Below, piece by piece: positions 48,390 through 61,845 of a stretch of 64,000 bases of DNA; positions within the stretch are counted from its first letter, which is position 1, and the number at the start of each line of letters is the position of its first letter. The stretch spans positions 2,728,001-2,792,000 of the forward strand of contig JAZAYU010000081.1 of NCBI GenBank assembly GCA_038501625.1, in the 5' to 3' direction. The stretch comes from Corbicula japonica (taxonomy: Eukaryota; Mollusca; Bivalvia; Venerida; Cyrenidae). The translations under genes and the position numbers were made by a program. The notes beneath the pieces are model-generated. The model did not search any database, was not told where the DNA came from, and saw nothing but the letters and a program-made list of their open reading frames with translations.

Positions 48390-49671
48390 AACTAGAACTG
48401 CTTTTGGGAAAAGCACATGTCTCCCACAAAGGCATCATCTTTGATGATGCACAGGATAAAACTGGTGAAGTGAATATAAAGATGGCAATTTATTAAAAGG
48501 GCATACGGAAGTTCTGTGCAATATTAGTCATAAACAATGTCACAAATTTTTGGAGGATCAGGAAAAACATAAGCGACAGCAAGTGAAGATTTTTTTTTTA
48601 AACAATTCAAGGGCCATAATCCTGAAGTGCCTCAAGCAATATCGATGACTTTATAGCCTGGTTAAGATATTATAGCCATCAACATTTTGATAAACTTTGA
48701 TGAAGATACAATGAAAACTATCTGACTTTGAGAGATGAACCAGGTTAGTGACATGTTTAAAAGGCTAATTTCGGATAAATCAAAGGGCCATAAATCTGAT
48801 ATGCCTGGTGCAAAGTGGCTGGTTTTCGAACTTGGCCAAGATATTAAGGCCACACACATTATCATAATGTTAATTGAAAATCAGTTGATGAATATTTCAG
48901 TTACATAGCAGACAAGGCTTAAACAGCCAATTTTGGATAATTCAAGGGCCATAAATCCGACATGACTGGGGCAATACGGCTGGTTATCGAACTTGGCCGA
49001 GATATTATGGCCACAAACATTTTCATAAAGTATGGTGAAGATCAGATGATAACTGTTCAAGTTACAGAGTGGACAAGCCTCAAACAACTTATTTTTGATA
49101 ATTCAAGGGCAATAATTCTGAGATTCCTTGGGCAATATGGCTGGTTATCGAACTTGATCGAGATATTATGGCCACTAACATTTTGATGAAGTTTGGTGAT
49201 GATCCGATGAAAACTGTTTGACTTAGAGAGCGGACAAAAAAAAAAAAAAAAAAAAAAAGAATTTAACAGTATGCCATTCGGTCTCACTCAAGCACCTTTT
49301 AAGTTTCAAAATGACCAAAAGGGCCATAATTCTGAGATTCCTTGGGCAATATGGCTGGTTATCGAACTTGATCGAGATATTATGGCCACTAACATTTTGA
49401 TGAAGTTTGGTGATGATCCGATGAAAACTGTTTGACTTAGAGAGCGGACAAGTGTGACAGACGGACGGATTTAACAGTATGCCATTCGGTCTCACTCAAG
49501 CACCTTTTAAGTTTCAAAATGACCAAAAGGGCCATAATTCTGAGATTCCTTGGGCAATATGGCTGGTTATCGAACTTGATCGAGATATTATGGCCACTAA
49601 CATTTTGATGAAGTTTGGTGATGATCCGATGAAAACTGTTTGACTTAGAGAGCGGACAAGTGTGACAGACG

Positions 49672-49715
<44 letters not shown>

Positions 49716-49765
49716 GGAGCAAATCAAAATGTCTCCCACACCACTACGTGGTGGGAGACATAATT
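48390..49765 (+). mobile_element. AACTAGA-type element 1 with about 165-240-bp core repeats
   Basis: Starts AACTAGAACTGCTTTTGGGA with hairpin GCTTTTGGGAAAAGC, then the key ACATGTCTCCCAC. Ends with hairpin TCTCCCACACCACTACGTGG...GGGAGACAT, so the key returns inverted. The core has about five units with GGCCATAATTCTGAGATTCC, GGCTGGTTATCGAACTTGAT and ATTTTGATGAAGTTTGGTGA. The last three units (about 49.1-49.7 kb) are almost identical. A poly-A tract (about 49238-49258) and an ACAG microsatellite lie inside. Confidence 0.75.
49674..49716. repeat. (ACAG)n microsatellite
   Basis: About ten uninterrupted ACAG units following GACGGACGG, just before the 3' hairpin of element 1. Confidence 0.95.
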
Positions 49766-49973
49766 TATGCAATGCAGGAGTACATGCTCTTTTTAATTTG
49801 TTATTTATTGTATACATGACCTTTAACACGCCATAACAATGTACTGTAATGGAACATTTAGGTCGTTCAAATCTAAACTAAGACTGAAGACCAACAAGAA
49901 TTATATCTCAAGCTTCCCATTTGTCAGTTCCAAGACTGTGGTCTATTTCAACCAAACAGATTGTAACAATATA

Positions 49974-51131
49974 AACTAGAATTATCACTGAAAGTGATTA
50001 AATACCCCCACATGTGTGCTTGATACTTGAACTGGGAATTCTTAGAATCAATGGCATAATGTAACAAACACTACATACATGGACACATGTAGTAGTGACC
50101 TTGACCCCACACACCTATTTTCAATCCCAAGCAGTCTTCAAAGAAGCAACCTAAACACTAAGTTTCACCACAATATCTCATTCCTCACTAAAGTAATTTA
50201 GCATAAAAAGTTTTTCTATCCTAAAATTTAGTAACAGTGACCTTTACGACAGTGGCCCCATTTTCAATCCAAATTGTCGTCTTCAAAGTAGCCACATATA
50301 CAGCAAGTTCATCACAATATCTCACTCCTTCTAAATTTATTGAGCAGAAATGGTTTGAATATGTTCACAACAGTGACCTTTACTTAACTTTTATCTAACA
50401 ACTGTGTGCTAAAAAAAGTTAAAATATGTGAAGCCTTTCATTAGAAATCATCCAGAAACCATTTTTTCTATTTTTAGTAACGGTGACCTTGACCCCACCA
50501 GGCCCATTTTCAATACCAAGATTTGTCTTAACAGACACTACCTATATAGCAATTTTCATCACAATATCTCATTCTGAACTACAGTTATTGAGCAAACACA
50601 GTTTTTCTATTTTTAGTGTTCAAGTTAAAATAACAGTGACCTTGATATTGACCCCACAGGCCCCAAAGTCGAACTCAACCTATATCTTCTGATGTTACAT
50701 CTATGTCCCAAAAAAGGACTTAATCTGTGAAGTATTTCATGAGTTATCATCCAGAAACCATTTTTCTATTTTTAGTTACACTGACCTTGACATTGACCCC
50801 ACCAGCCCCAAAGTCGAACCTGACCTGTATCTTGTGATGTTACACCTGTGTACCAAACATTTTTAAATTATTTGATGCCTTTCATGAGTTATCGTCTGGA
50901 AAGCATTTTTCTATTTGTAGTAACAATGACCTTGACACTGACCCCACCATCCCCAAAATTGAACTTGACCTGTATCTTATGATGTTACACCTGTGTACCA
51001 AAAATAACTTATATCTGTCAAGCCTTTCATGAGTTATCATCCGGAAACGAAGAATCCAACCGCCCGACCGACAGACCGACCGAGAAGCTCACTCCTATAT
51101 ACCCCCTCACACTTTGTTTGTGGGGTATAAA
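49974..51131 (+). mobile_element. AACTAGA-type element 2 with GTGACCTTGACCCCAC core repeats
   Basis: Starts AACTAGAATTATCACTGAAA with hairpin ATCACTGAAAGTGAT, then the key AATACCCCCACA. Ends with ATACCCCCTCACACTTTGTT...GTGGGGTATAA, the key inverted. The core alternates units with AACAGTGACCTTGACCCCAC, CAATATCTCATTC and CCTTTCATGAGTTATC. Before the hairpin is CCGCCCGACCGACAGACCGA, analogous to the short simple repeat in elements 1 and 4. Confidence 0.75.
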
Positions 51132-51479
51132 AAGGATCTCTCTACTGGCCTGTTATCTTGGCAATATGCAAGCAAAGTGAAACTGGCACTGCATCAAAAA
51201 ACAACAGTTCTAAAACCATTAAAGCAATGAGAAATAACCAGAATAAACATTAATTTCCTACAGAAAGCAAACTAATTAAGACTAAGGCTGCATGTGATTA
51301 ATGTTCCCTTTACTGAATATCAATAACTCTAATTAAAGCTAATGTATGCATAAGATAAACAAGAAGGTCAGGATGGTCCTGATATGCTCACCTAAATATA
51401 TTAAAACCTCAAAATATCAAAGTTCTACCCAATCTAGCTTCAGAAAGTTATTAAACATTATAATGGCAATCCTTAAATC

Positions 51480-53578
51480 AACTAGAATGTTGTGTTCCGC
51501 GGAACACATGTGTCGCCTGCATGGAAAAAGTTGAAATGTGGGCCTGTTTTTAATCATATATAATAAAAATATTTTATTTAAGTTGATTTCAATACTAGAC
51601 CACAGAACACGTTTCATCTAAATTGCATTTAAAAGGGGAATAACTATAATAATGGTGAAAGCCAAGTTATCATCTTCAAAAATTGGTTTGTGTTGATGAG
51701 TTTTTCAAAGTATTAAGTGAATTGAACAAGAACTTTCCATTTTACCGGCAACACTAAGTTTCATGTGAAAGTTGCATTTGAAAGGGACATAACTCATAAA
51801 ATATTCAAACAGGAGTTATAATTTTTGTAGTTGTCGATGGCACTGTTCATGTTGATGATACAATCCAAGTATTCAATGAATAGGGCAAGTACTTTCAAAT
51901 TATACGCAACATTAAGTTTCATGTGAAATTTGCATTTGAAAAAAAAAGTCAAACAGGAGTTATGATTCTTGTTGTAACCGATGTTGTTGTTCATGAAGAT
52001 GATATATTCAATGAGTGAATAGGACAAGTACTTTAAAAGTTATAGGCAACATTAAGTTTCATGTCAAAGTTGTATATTAAAGGGACACAACTCATAAAAT
52101 AGTCCAGCAGGAGTTCTCATTCTTGTTCTTCATAATGACGCTTTTCATGAAGATGATTTATTTCGAATATCAAGTGAATTTTCAAAGTTAAAGTCAACAT
52201 TAAGTTTCATGTTAAAGTTGCATTTGGAAGGGGCATAACTCAAAGTATAATCAAACAGGAGTTATGATTCTTTTTGTTACCAATGTTGTTGATCATGCTG
52301 ATAATGTATTCCAAGTATGAAGTGAATAGGACAAGTACTTTCAAAGTTATAGGCAACATTAAGTTTCATGTTAAAGTTGCATTTTAATGGGGCATAACTC
52401 CAAAATATTGAAACTGGAGTTATCATTCTTGTCGTCACAGATGGCGTTGTTCATGCTGATGATATATTCCAAGTATGAAGTGAATAGGACAAGTACTTTC
52501 AAAGTTAAGGCAACATTAAGTTTCAGGTTAAAGTTGCATTTGAAAGGGGCATAACTAAAAAAATATTGAAACTGGAGTTATCATTCTTGTTGTCACAGAT
52601 TGCATTGTTCATGCTGATGATATATTCCAAGTATGAAGTGAATAGGACAAGTACTTTCAAAGTTATAGGCAACATTAAGTTTCAGATTAAAGTTGCATTA
52701 GAAAGGGGCATAACTCAAAAAATATTGAAACTGGAGTTATCATTCTTGTCGTCACAGATGGCATTGTTCATGCTGATGATATATTCCAAGTATGAAGTGA
52801 ATAGGACAAGTACTTTCAAAGTTATAGGCAACATTAAGTTTCAGATTTAAGTTGCATTAGAAAGGGGCATAACTCAAAAAATATTGAAACTGGAGTTATC
52901 ATTCTTGTCGTCACAGATGGCATTGTTCATGCTGATGATATATTCCAAGTATGAAGTGAATAGGACAAGTACTTTCAAAGTTATAGGCAACATTAAGTTT
53001 CAGATTCAAGTTGCATTTCAAAGGGGCATAACTAAAAAATATTGAAACTGGAGTTATTATTCTTGTTGTCACAGATTGCATTGTTCATGCTGATGATATA
53101 TTCCAAGTATGAAGTGAATAGGACAAGTACTTTCAAAGTTATAGGCAACATTAAGTTTCAGATTAAAGTTGCATTAGAAAGGGGCATAACTCAAAAAATA
53201 TTGAAACTGGAGTTATCATTCTTGTCGTCACAGATGGCATTGTTCATGCTGATGATATATTCCAAGTATGAAGTGAATAGGACAAGTACTTTCAAAGTTA
53301 TAGGCAACATTAAGTTTCAGATTAAAGTTGCATTTGAAAGGGGCATAACTCAAAAAATATTGAAACTGGAGTTATCATTCTTGTCGTCACAGATGGCATT
53401 GTTCATGCTGATGATATATTCCAAGTATGAAGTGAATAGGTCAAGTACTTTCAAAGTTATAGGCAACATTAAGTTTCAGATTAAAGTTGGGGGACTACCG
53501 GACGATGGCACCGACGACGACGACATAGCCGGACAATAGCATCGCTATGTGTCTACCTGCTATCGCAAGCGACACAAA
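51480..53578 (+). mobile_element. AACTAGA-type element 3 with 159-bp core repeats
   Basis: Starts AACTAGAATGTTGTGTTCCG with hairpin TGTGTTCCGCGGAACACA, then the key TGTGTCGCCTG. Ends ...TAGCATCGCTATGTGTCTAC and TATCGCAAGCGACACAA, the key inverted. The core from about 51.6 kb comprises about twelve units. The last six, from 52.5 kb, are almost identical, with period 159 (GGCATTGTTCATGCTGATGA). It ends GACGATGGCACCGACGACGA before the hairpin. Confidence 0.78.
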
Positions 53579-54689
53579 AAGGAAATAAAATCCAATCCAT
53601 ATGCATCAATATCCATAATGAAATTACACAGCTTGCGCAAGTTTATTAGAGGGTCACACAAGAAACATTCCAGTGAAATATTTTGTAATTTGTTGAGCAG
53701 AAGGTTTTGAAAAGAGTTACCTTTAAACATATAAATGAAATCCTTTAAAATATTTCTGAAATCAGCCAAGCAGATTTGAAGAAGTTTATCAAAAGTGTTC
53801 CATTTAGTATAAGGGATCAATCTATGTTGTTCATTGTAAATAAATCACTATAGCCTAAGGAATTAAAAATTTTATAGCTTCTGATTGGCTATCAGTTTCT
53901 GATAGAATGAACTGGTACCTTGAATATTGTTGCTAATTAATGATAGATAATTAATTCATTGATATCCTTTACACCAGGATCAGCATGACTGCTGACAATT
54001 AACAGAACATTTACTTTCTCTTGTTTACCAGCTGCCAGATGTCTCTCACCTTGGAAGGTGTTAAAACTCCATTAATTGGCAATTAATGCAGGCATCATAG
54101 ATGCACATATTCAGCATAGGATTTTTTTTTTGGTTTAGTTCCTGTTAGTGTAAAAAAGTCTTTAAAAAATATGGTTTCCACTGTGTAACAGGGATGTGCC
54201 TGGTTATCTGGATCTACACTGTTTGCACATGCGATAAAATTCATATATTATGGAGTAAAGGGCAGAAAAAATTATAGGGTCTAGAGCGAAAATACCACTA
54301 TATGAGTTTAGTATAATGAATGATAGGTCATAAATGAGAAAATTGTGATATTAATCAGTACATATAAAAGGAAAATTTGTTCCTGAAGAAAACTTTTACA
54401 CAGAAATTAACTCACTCAGTGAGAAAGAAATCTATTGAGAACATGTAATTAACTTCCAGGAAAATCTGCAATATTGCAAATCTGGCAAAGTAAAGAAAAT
54501 GAAGCTCTCTCATTATAACAAATGAGCTAATGATCTCCTGCTAACACTTTTAACATACAAAATAGCAGCTCAATCAATCATTATCATCCAATCCTCTTAC
54601 CACCACACACATATGGAAATTGCTACAAGAGTAGTCTCCATAAGGAGCTAAACCACTTATCTGTACAGCCATGGGTGAATAGTGTTGTA

Positions 54690-54885
54690 GTTTAAAATCA
54701 TTCTACATATCCATGCAGTACGATCTGGATCTATACTGTGCACTTCTTAGTCAGAAATATCCTAATGAATCTAAAAGCAAAACAGTGTAGATCCTGATTA
54801 GACTGCATAGATGTGCCAGCTGATCTGGATCTCTCCTGGTCGCACACTGGATATATGCTGTATTAATGGAGTAAAAGGTAAAATT
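54690..54885. mobile_element. GATC-rich fold-back element, diverged left end
   Basis: Left part CATATCCATGCAGTACGATC, spacer TTAGTCAGAAATATCCTAAT, right arm GTAGATCCTGATTAGACTGC and end TTAATGGAGTAAAAGGTAAA. Confidence 0.7.
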
Positions 54886-55619
54886 TGTCTTCAGCATTGT
54901 TCATTGAATTTTGGAGAATGTCCACCGAGATGGAATATGTCTCGAGCTACAAGTCAAGACTCAAGTTCAATTTGCCAGCAGAACAGATCCGGATCAGCAT
55001 CATGAACAGTGTAAGTAATATGTACACTGTTAGCTAAATTGCTGCATGACACTCCGATAACAAATTGACTGGGCTGTCACAATAAACACTGTTACATTTG
55101 CAACCGATACAGACCCGTTCATTTAAAACATGTGCAAATTGGCAAAATGTGAAGTATGAAAACCAACAAAAGAGTCTCCAAGCATTTTAAACTGAAAAAA
55201 ATCTGCAAGTTTTCCAGAAATTTCCCAGCAACCACCAATTGTATACTGGAAATGAGCATAATAAAATAACATTAATTCAAACATCATTACAACTGTTCAT
55301 TTCTAAATTACTGAAATTCCATCACAGCCTCAAATGGGAATGACATTTCTATTATGTTAAGGGTCCCAGGAGAACTAAATCACCAACTGAGTTATTTTTC
55401 CTACATAACAATCAATCACCATTTGTTTCTCCAATTTTGTTTGCAAATTCAATTTTCAGGTAAATTACCAGAAACATTATGGAAGATAGATTGATCTCTG
55501 AAAAATCTGACCTCAGTCTGTATTGCAAAAGTTTTTATCATTTGATTTTGATTGGAAAAACAAACCAAACTATAAATAAACAATACAAACCAGACAATTT
55601 TTAAAACATTTCTTTACTT

Positions 55620-55857
55620 AACCCTTTCCTTGATAAATATGCATTTTTACGCACATGCGACCAGTGTAGATCCAGATCAGCTGGCACATCCGTGCCATCT
55701 GATCAGGATCTCGCTGGTCGCATTTTGGTCAGTAATAATCTAATGAATCAATAAGCGAATAGTTTAGATCCTGATCAGACAGCACGGATGTGCCGGCTGA
55801 TCGGGATCTAAAGTGTTCGCCCTAAGCAATAAAGGTGTATCTATACAGGAAAACAGT
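55620..55857. mobile_element. GATC-rich fold-back element, full length
   Basis: Start AACCCTTTCCTTGATAAATA and right end GTATCTATACAGGAAAACAG (terminal GGGTT lost). Both arms and the spacer GGTCAGTAATAATCTAATG are present. Closest in wording to the copy at 6533. Confidence 0.82.
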
Positions 55858-56999
55858 TATGATGACATTTTGTTCTATATAAAAACAAGATGATGTAACG
55901 GTGGTGTCAGATAACTACATTTAATTTCAAAGCTCTATCTTGAATGGTTACTGAGAAAAAGAGAACTTAAATAAAACTTGACTTTCTTCACGGGACACTC
56001 AGATGCACCCACTGCTACAACATTTTTAACATTAAATTTTGTAAACTGGTAAAAATGGTCGCAGGAAAAAATCTTTTCTATACAACCATCTACACATTCT
56101 GCTTGATCATCTGTGAAATTTTGAAAGAAATCTGCCTGATAGTTAATGAGGTGTTGATGCCACAAGATTTGGGGGACATAGAGTCAAGGACAGACAGATG
56201 GATGGACATAGACAGGTGTGTGCAACTTTATAATATTATGCCTCCAACTTCGTGGGGGGTTTGAAAAATAATGAAATGTTGATGCATACAGGTCCACCCA
56301 CCTGAAACATACTCCAATCTAATAACTAGGGTTTTTCAAAGAAAATGTGGCTTATGAAAATGAAATTTGCATACATTTCTTTTTTTTCTACGAATTTGAC
56401 TGCAAAGTAAACAAATTTCACAGTAAAATTTTGCCAAAGCAACAAAATTGTATCAAACTAAAAGAAAAAGTAAAGAAAAAAAAACATCTCCAGAAGAAAT
56501 ACATTTCTCTCATTACTATCACATATTAACATCAAACACAATTTCAATAGTGGGACAAAAACACTGCCATAGGTAACAATTAATGTCTTCTGCAACCTGC
56601 ATTAAACATACCTCCTTCATAAGAGAGCTTTTTTCTGCAACCTGCACTAAACATACCTCCTAGATGAGAGAGCTTGCAGACGAGCAGATGGCTCACATTT
56701 ACTATTAGCAGATAATTGACAGCACATGCACACACATGCCATAACCCACTTGTACTCGGCTTCAAATCACACTCCAAAAGAGAACATATCCGAGATTTTC
56801 TTGATGTTACATGCAAAGATACTGTTAGCATATGATGAAAGGTTTTTTATAATAGAAAATAATTGTAGTTTTTGGCAATGCTGGCTGTAGTTTAAGTGCA
56901 GAACAAAATGGGAGAAAGTATTAAATGCAACACAATATCTTAGGTTAAAGCAAAACATGTAAGAAGTGTCAAACCACAGAGGCTGATTAGCAGAGACCT

Positions 57000-57720
57000 T
57001 GACATTTGTATCAGTAGCAAAGTTTTGCCAAACTAGTGAGCAACTTTGATCTGAAAGTGGTAACCATGTGATTTTCTCCAGAGCAGTGACCTTGACATCC
57101 TATACATTGAGAGACATTACCGTCACATTTGACATAGTAATCTTATTCAGAGCAGTGACCTTTACATTTGGCAAAGTGACCTTGTTCAAATTAGTGACCT
57201 TTAAATTTTACTTTTGATACAATGATCATCATAAGGGCAGTGACCTTAACACTGATCTTCAAATCAGTGATCTTGGCATCAACACAGTGATTTTCCTCAC
57301 AGCAGTGACCTTCACATTTGATACAGTGGTTTTCTTACAATATTAAAGTAGAGCTTTACATTCAGAGCAGTGACCTTTTTGGCACAGTGATTTTTTTTTC
57401 AAATTACTGACCTTCAAAATTTAATAAGATTTTTATTAATGACCTTGACAGTGATTTTTAGAGAAGCAACACTCACATTCAATACATCTTCAAATGTGTG
57501 ACCTTTACATTCTAAACAGTGATTTTCTTACAATATAAAATTAGAGATCTTTACATTTGACACAGTTCTTTTATTCAGAGCAGTGACCTTTACATTCAGC
57601 AGAGTTTAAATAAATGACTTTTAAATTTAAGATACACATAACATTTACATTTGATACAGTGATTTTCAGAGCAGTGACCTGTCCATTCAATACAGCAGTC
57701 TTCAGAGCAGCATCCATTAC
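57000..57720. repeat. Degenerate array of AGCAGTGACCTTNACATTTG / CAGTGATTTTC
   Basis: A dozen or more irregularly spaced copies of GCAGTGACCTT and GATACAGTGATTTTC, 35-60 bases apart. The period is not constant, so this is an old or slippage-expanded array. Confidence 0.7.
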
Positions 57721-58013
57721 ATTGAGTTTTACCATATAAATTTATTTGGCAATATAATACAGTTGGCATAACATAGCACCTTCTCCCAGACATTGTTGAA
57801 TACTACTGCCAACACCCACTTCTTTTAAATGCCACAGAATTGAAATTCTTCATGAATAATTCTGAAGGGGTTTTGAAATAATGATGACAAACTGTTCCAC
57901 ATCTGTTACCTTCTTTCATCAGCATTTCAAAACACTCATTTCATCTATTTTAACCATATTCCTTCAGAGATTTGCAATCCTGCTATTAGCTGATAAGTGT
58001 AACATACATTATA

Positions 58014-58070
58014 ACTAGATGGTGATTTTGTTTGCTAGCAAACAATATAGACCATCTCATGACCTCATCT
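58014..58070 (+). mobile_element. Possible 5' end fragment of an AACTAGA-type element
   Basis: AACTAGATGGTGATTTTGTT followed by TGCTAGCAAACAA (hairpin TTGTTTGCTAGCAAACAA) and GACCATCTC. Only the start is present; no core repeats follow. Confidence 0.4.
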
Positions 58071-59268
58071 ATGGGTCTACTCGGTTTGCAAATCAAGGGT
58101 TTAACACAAGCTGATGTATAGTTTACATTCTACAGCTAGCCCTATACTTCATGGGATAATTATTACGACTTATATCTCGTGTGTTTTAAGTGAGGAACCA
58201 AATCAGCCTTCACAACCATGCAGTCTGATCAGGATCTACACTCATTACTTTTTGTCCCAAAATCCTAACCTCGAACAGGGATGTACTCGAGTATGCATAC
58301 TGGGATCATTCATATTACCGGACAAAAATTGATAACATTTCTTTCTAACTTTTGTATTTTGCATCATAATCGGAAAAAACTTGCACGGAGTAATCGTCGG
58401 TTCTTCTTTTACATAAGCGTGATTATTTGATACTGAAAGCACTGTTTTATTTTATGAAAAGAGGCTCCAAAGGACTTAAGCAGTATGGCAGCAGATAAAA
58501 TTGTAATGGAAGCTCAATTTACCGGACAAAGCGTTTCAATGTATATTTTTCAAGTTTTCATTTTAAATTTTGATTATTTTCCATAAACATTCACTAAGCG
58601 ACTGTTTCCCATTAAACATCATCATTTACAACTGGAAAACCCCTCACTGTTTCTATAAATAATTAGAAGTACGCAAGCTATAGTGAGGTCCTAAATGGGT
58701 GAAAATTTAGGTAGTAATATTTATAAGATAACACGTAAAATGATTACGTCATCAATTCATGATAGTCTGTCTGTCTGCTGCTTTTTATTTCCAATATACT
58801 TGCACATAAAAAACATTCTACATACTGGTTTTGTAATTTGTTGAGACATCTTCAAACACCCTTTTGGTGTCTCTAGATTGGTGCATGCGCAGTTACGATA
58901 AATTCCCCGTGTGACGTAATCATGAACTCATTGTAAACAAAAGGGCATGTAGTAAAAATATCATTTTTTATACTTGAAAATTAACCGACTGCAGGGTAAA
59001 TATCAGCTTTTTTTTTGTTATGGAGCCAAGTCAGTGTAAAACATTTTTCACCAACCTAATCTAGATAACTGGAGTTTCCCATAAATTGCGAGTAATTTAA
59101 TGCTAAATCTTATCTACCGTTGATTTTTCATTCACAAAACAATTAAAATGTCTGGAAAGAATAAACCTTAAACCATATGACCTCTCTGTTACACTGTAAG
59201 TTGTAATTGCTTTTTCAACAGGATTGCATTCTGAGCTGCCAATTGCCTGCTGTTCAATGAATCCTATT

Positions 59269-59474
59269 AAACCTTTACTCCATACATACGCCTTTGTACG
59301 CATGTGCCACCAGTGTAGATCCAGATCAGCCGGCACATTCATGCCATCTGATCGGGATCTGGATTGGTCACATTTTTGTCAGAAAAAACCTAACAAGTCA
59401 AAAAGCAGAGCTGCTGGCTGATCTGGATCTACAATGTTCGCCTAAGCAAAGGTGTGTCTATGTAGGAAAGGGTT
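59269..59474. mobile_element. GATC-rich fold-back element, shortened right arm
   Basis: AACCTTTACTCCATACATAC start, left arm GATCCAGATCAGCCGGCACA, spacer TTTTTGTCAGAAAAAACC, end TATGTAGGAAAGGGTT. Confidence 0.8.
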
Positions 59475-60054
59475 AAACCTTTACTCCATACAGTCACATT
59501 CCTTGAAGTTGAGGTTTAATACATTTCACATTCTGTTGATGGGCAGATTACTGGATACTAACAGATGTACAATTAAATAGACTGATTTCATCAATCTTTA
59601 ATTATGAATTTTGCTTTTGCAAAAAAGGATGAAATATATACATGTATAATTATGGAAGTATGTTTAAAACTTTATTTTACCTTTCATTGGCTGTTTGATA
59701 AATAATGCAGGGAGTTGTCAAAGAATAAATGGACCAGAAACATAAATGATGGATGCATATCATTGATTAGAATGAAGCAGCAGCCTAAGCACAATAGCCT
59801 CTGGAAAAACAAGTACATTGCTACTGATCTGTTAAACAACAGTTACTGCTTGCCATCCTAAAAACTTACACAGCTTTATGTTATGGGGATTTCAATTATA
59901 GTGATAAACAAGGGAGGTGGGGGGTAGATTAACATGCCACCTCTTATTCAGATCACTGAAATTAACTAAATTTTGTTAAGAAGGGACAATTTCACTACAT
60001 GTACTAAGATACAAGCAAAGTGGGATACACTGTAGAAATTTCCAACAGCACTTA

Positions 60055-60207
<153 letters not shown>

Positions 60208-60351
60208 TTAAGCAATAATATATACAGCTAGAAATCTTTTTTGAACTAGGAGCTAATTGAAAGTTACCTACTGAAAAATGAGCCTATTTAATTACAGAAA
60301 ATTCTCTGAGTTACAAGTTCAATACAAAAATACTGTACAATTTTTTTTTAA

Positions 60352-60520
60352 AGCTTTACTCCATGGGATATGGCTTTTATCCATCGAGTGATAGTGTAGA
60401 TCAAGATCAAATTCATTAGGTTATTTCTGAACAAGAAGTGGCTAGTTAGTGTAGATTCAAATCAGATGGCACAGATGTGCCAGCTGATCTGGATCTGCAC
60501 TACTCACAAAGCTGAACTGG
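60352..60520. mobile_element. GATC-rich fold-back element, partial
   Basis: GCTTTACTCCATGGGATATG start, a short left arm GTAGATCAAGATC joined to the spacer ATTCATTAGGTTATTTCTGA in inverse orientation, and a right arm to GATCTGGATCTGCAC. The terminal GGGTT is absent. Confidence 0.65.
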
Positions 60521-61104
60521 ATCTATACAGGCCACACAAGCACCAAAACATGTGTATACACTCAACCAAAGTTCTAACTGGTCATCAATTGTATATGTTT
60601 ACAATGTATGCTAGTTTCGTTTCTTCCCTACATCAAGAGAGGTTGTGGAAAGAACTGTTTTGTCTTGAAATCAATAATCTAATGTCTTTTTAATCTTTAT
60701 TGATTGTTTTCTTCAATAAATCCAATACCATTTACTTACATCACAGGGTCAAAATTAGAACAGTCTTTAATTGAAAGGGAGGTAATTTTAAAATTGGATA
60801 CTTTGAAAGGGATTTATTTAAACAAATGTGATATTGATTAATAAGGTTTTATGTTTTTCCTACTAATCAGGGGTCCTATTAAAAAAACAAACAAGAAATT
60901 AAGAGCAAATTTCTGATTGCTTGACCTTTTTATGCAAGAAATGTATTTTGAGCAAAATTAAGGATAACTCTCACCAAACTGTTCCGAAGTCAATAATTAC
61001 CAGATTAAAACTTAAGTTAAAGACTGTTATTGCCACATGATCATAAATAGTGAATTCAATGTCTTTCTAATAAAAGAAAATATAGACAACAAAAGTGCCA
61101 AAAT

Positions 61105-61845
61105 GCCACAAAATACGCCCGTCAAAAAGTTTGGCTAATTTGCCACATTTTTCGTATAAATAAAGGGCCATAACTCTTAAGTGCCTGAAGCAACTTGGCT
61201 GGTTATCGAACTTGGCAGAGATATTATGCCCACCAACATATTCACCAAGTTTAATAAAGACCGGATGAAAACTCTTTGCATTTGAGAGCGGATACAGTAA
61301 TTTTGGACAATTCAAGGGCCATAATTCAGGAGTGCCTGGGGGGATTTGGCTGGTTATAGAACTTGGTCGAGATATTTTGCCCACCAACATATTCACCAAG
61401 TTTGATAAAGACTGGATGAAAACTCTTTGACTTAGAGAGCGTAAACCCTTATTTTGGACAATTCAAGGGCCCTAATTCAGGAGTGCATGGGGGATTTGGC
61501 TGGTTATAGAACTTGGTCGAGATATTATGCCCACCAACATATTCACCAAGTTTGATAAAGACTGGATGAAAACTCTTTGACTTAAGAGAGCGTAAACCCT
61601 TATTTTGGACAATTCAAGGGCCATAATTCAGGAGTGCCTGGGGGGATTTGGCTGGTTATAGAACTTGGTCGAGATATTATGCCCACCAACATATTCAACA
61701 AGTTTGATAAAGACCTGATGAAAACTCATTGACTTAGAGAGCGGAAACCCTGTGGACGCCGCCCGCCCGCCCGCCCACCAACCCGCCCGCCCGCCGCAGG
61801 TGTTCCCATAATATGTCCCGTTTTTCAAACGGGCGTATAAAACGT
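61105..61845 (+). mobile_element. Hairpin-ended element 4 with about 160-bp core repeats
   Basis: The 5' key ATACGCCCGTCAAAAAG at 61116 returns inverted in the 3' hairpin CCCGTTTTTCAAACGGGCGT...ATAA. Four core units carry AATTCAAGGGCCATAATTCA, GGCTGGTTATAGAACTTGGT and CCACCAACATATTCACC, related to the core of element 1 (GGCTGGTTATCGAACTTG). A GC-rich (CGCC)n stretch at about 61758-61796 precedes the hairpin. No AACTAGA start was seen, so the 5' end may be altered. Confidence 0.7.

Noticed and set aside
49437..49829. 130-codon minus-strand open frame with Cys/Leu/Ser run
   Set aside because: Produced by the ACAG microsatellite and near-identical core units of element 1. No protein family features.
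53042..53539. 165-codon repetitive plus-strand open frame
   Set aside because: It lies wholly in the 159-bp core repeats of element 3, has no upstream splice or promoter signals, and its repetition is explained by the unit being a multiple of three.
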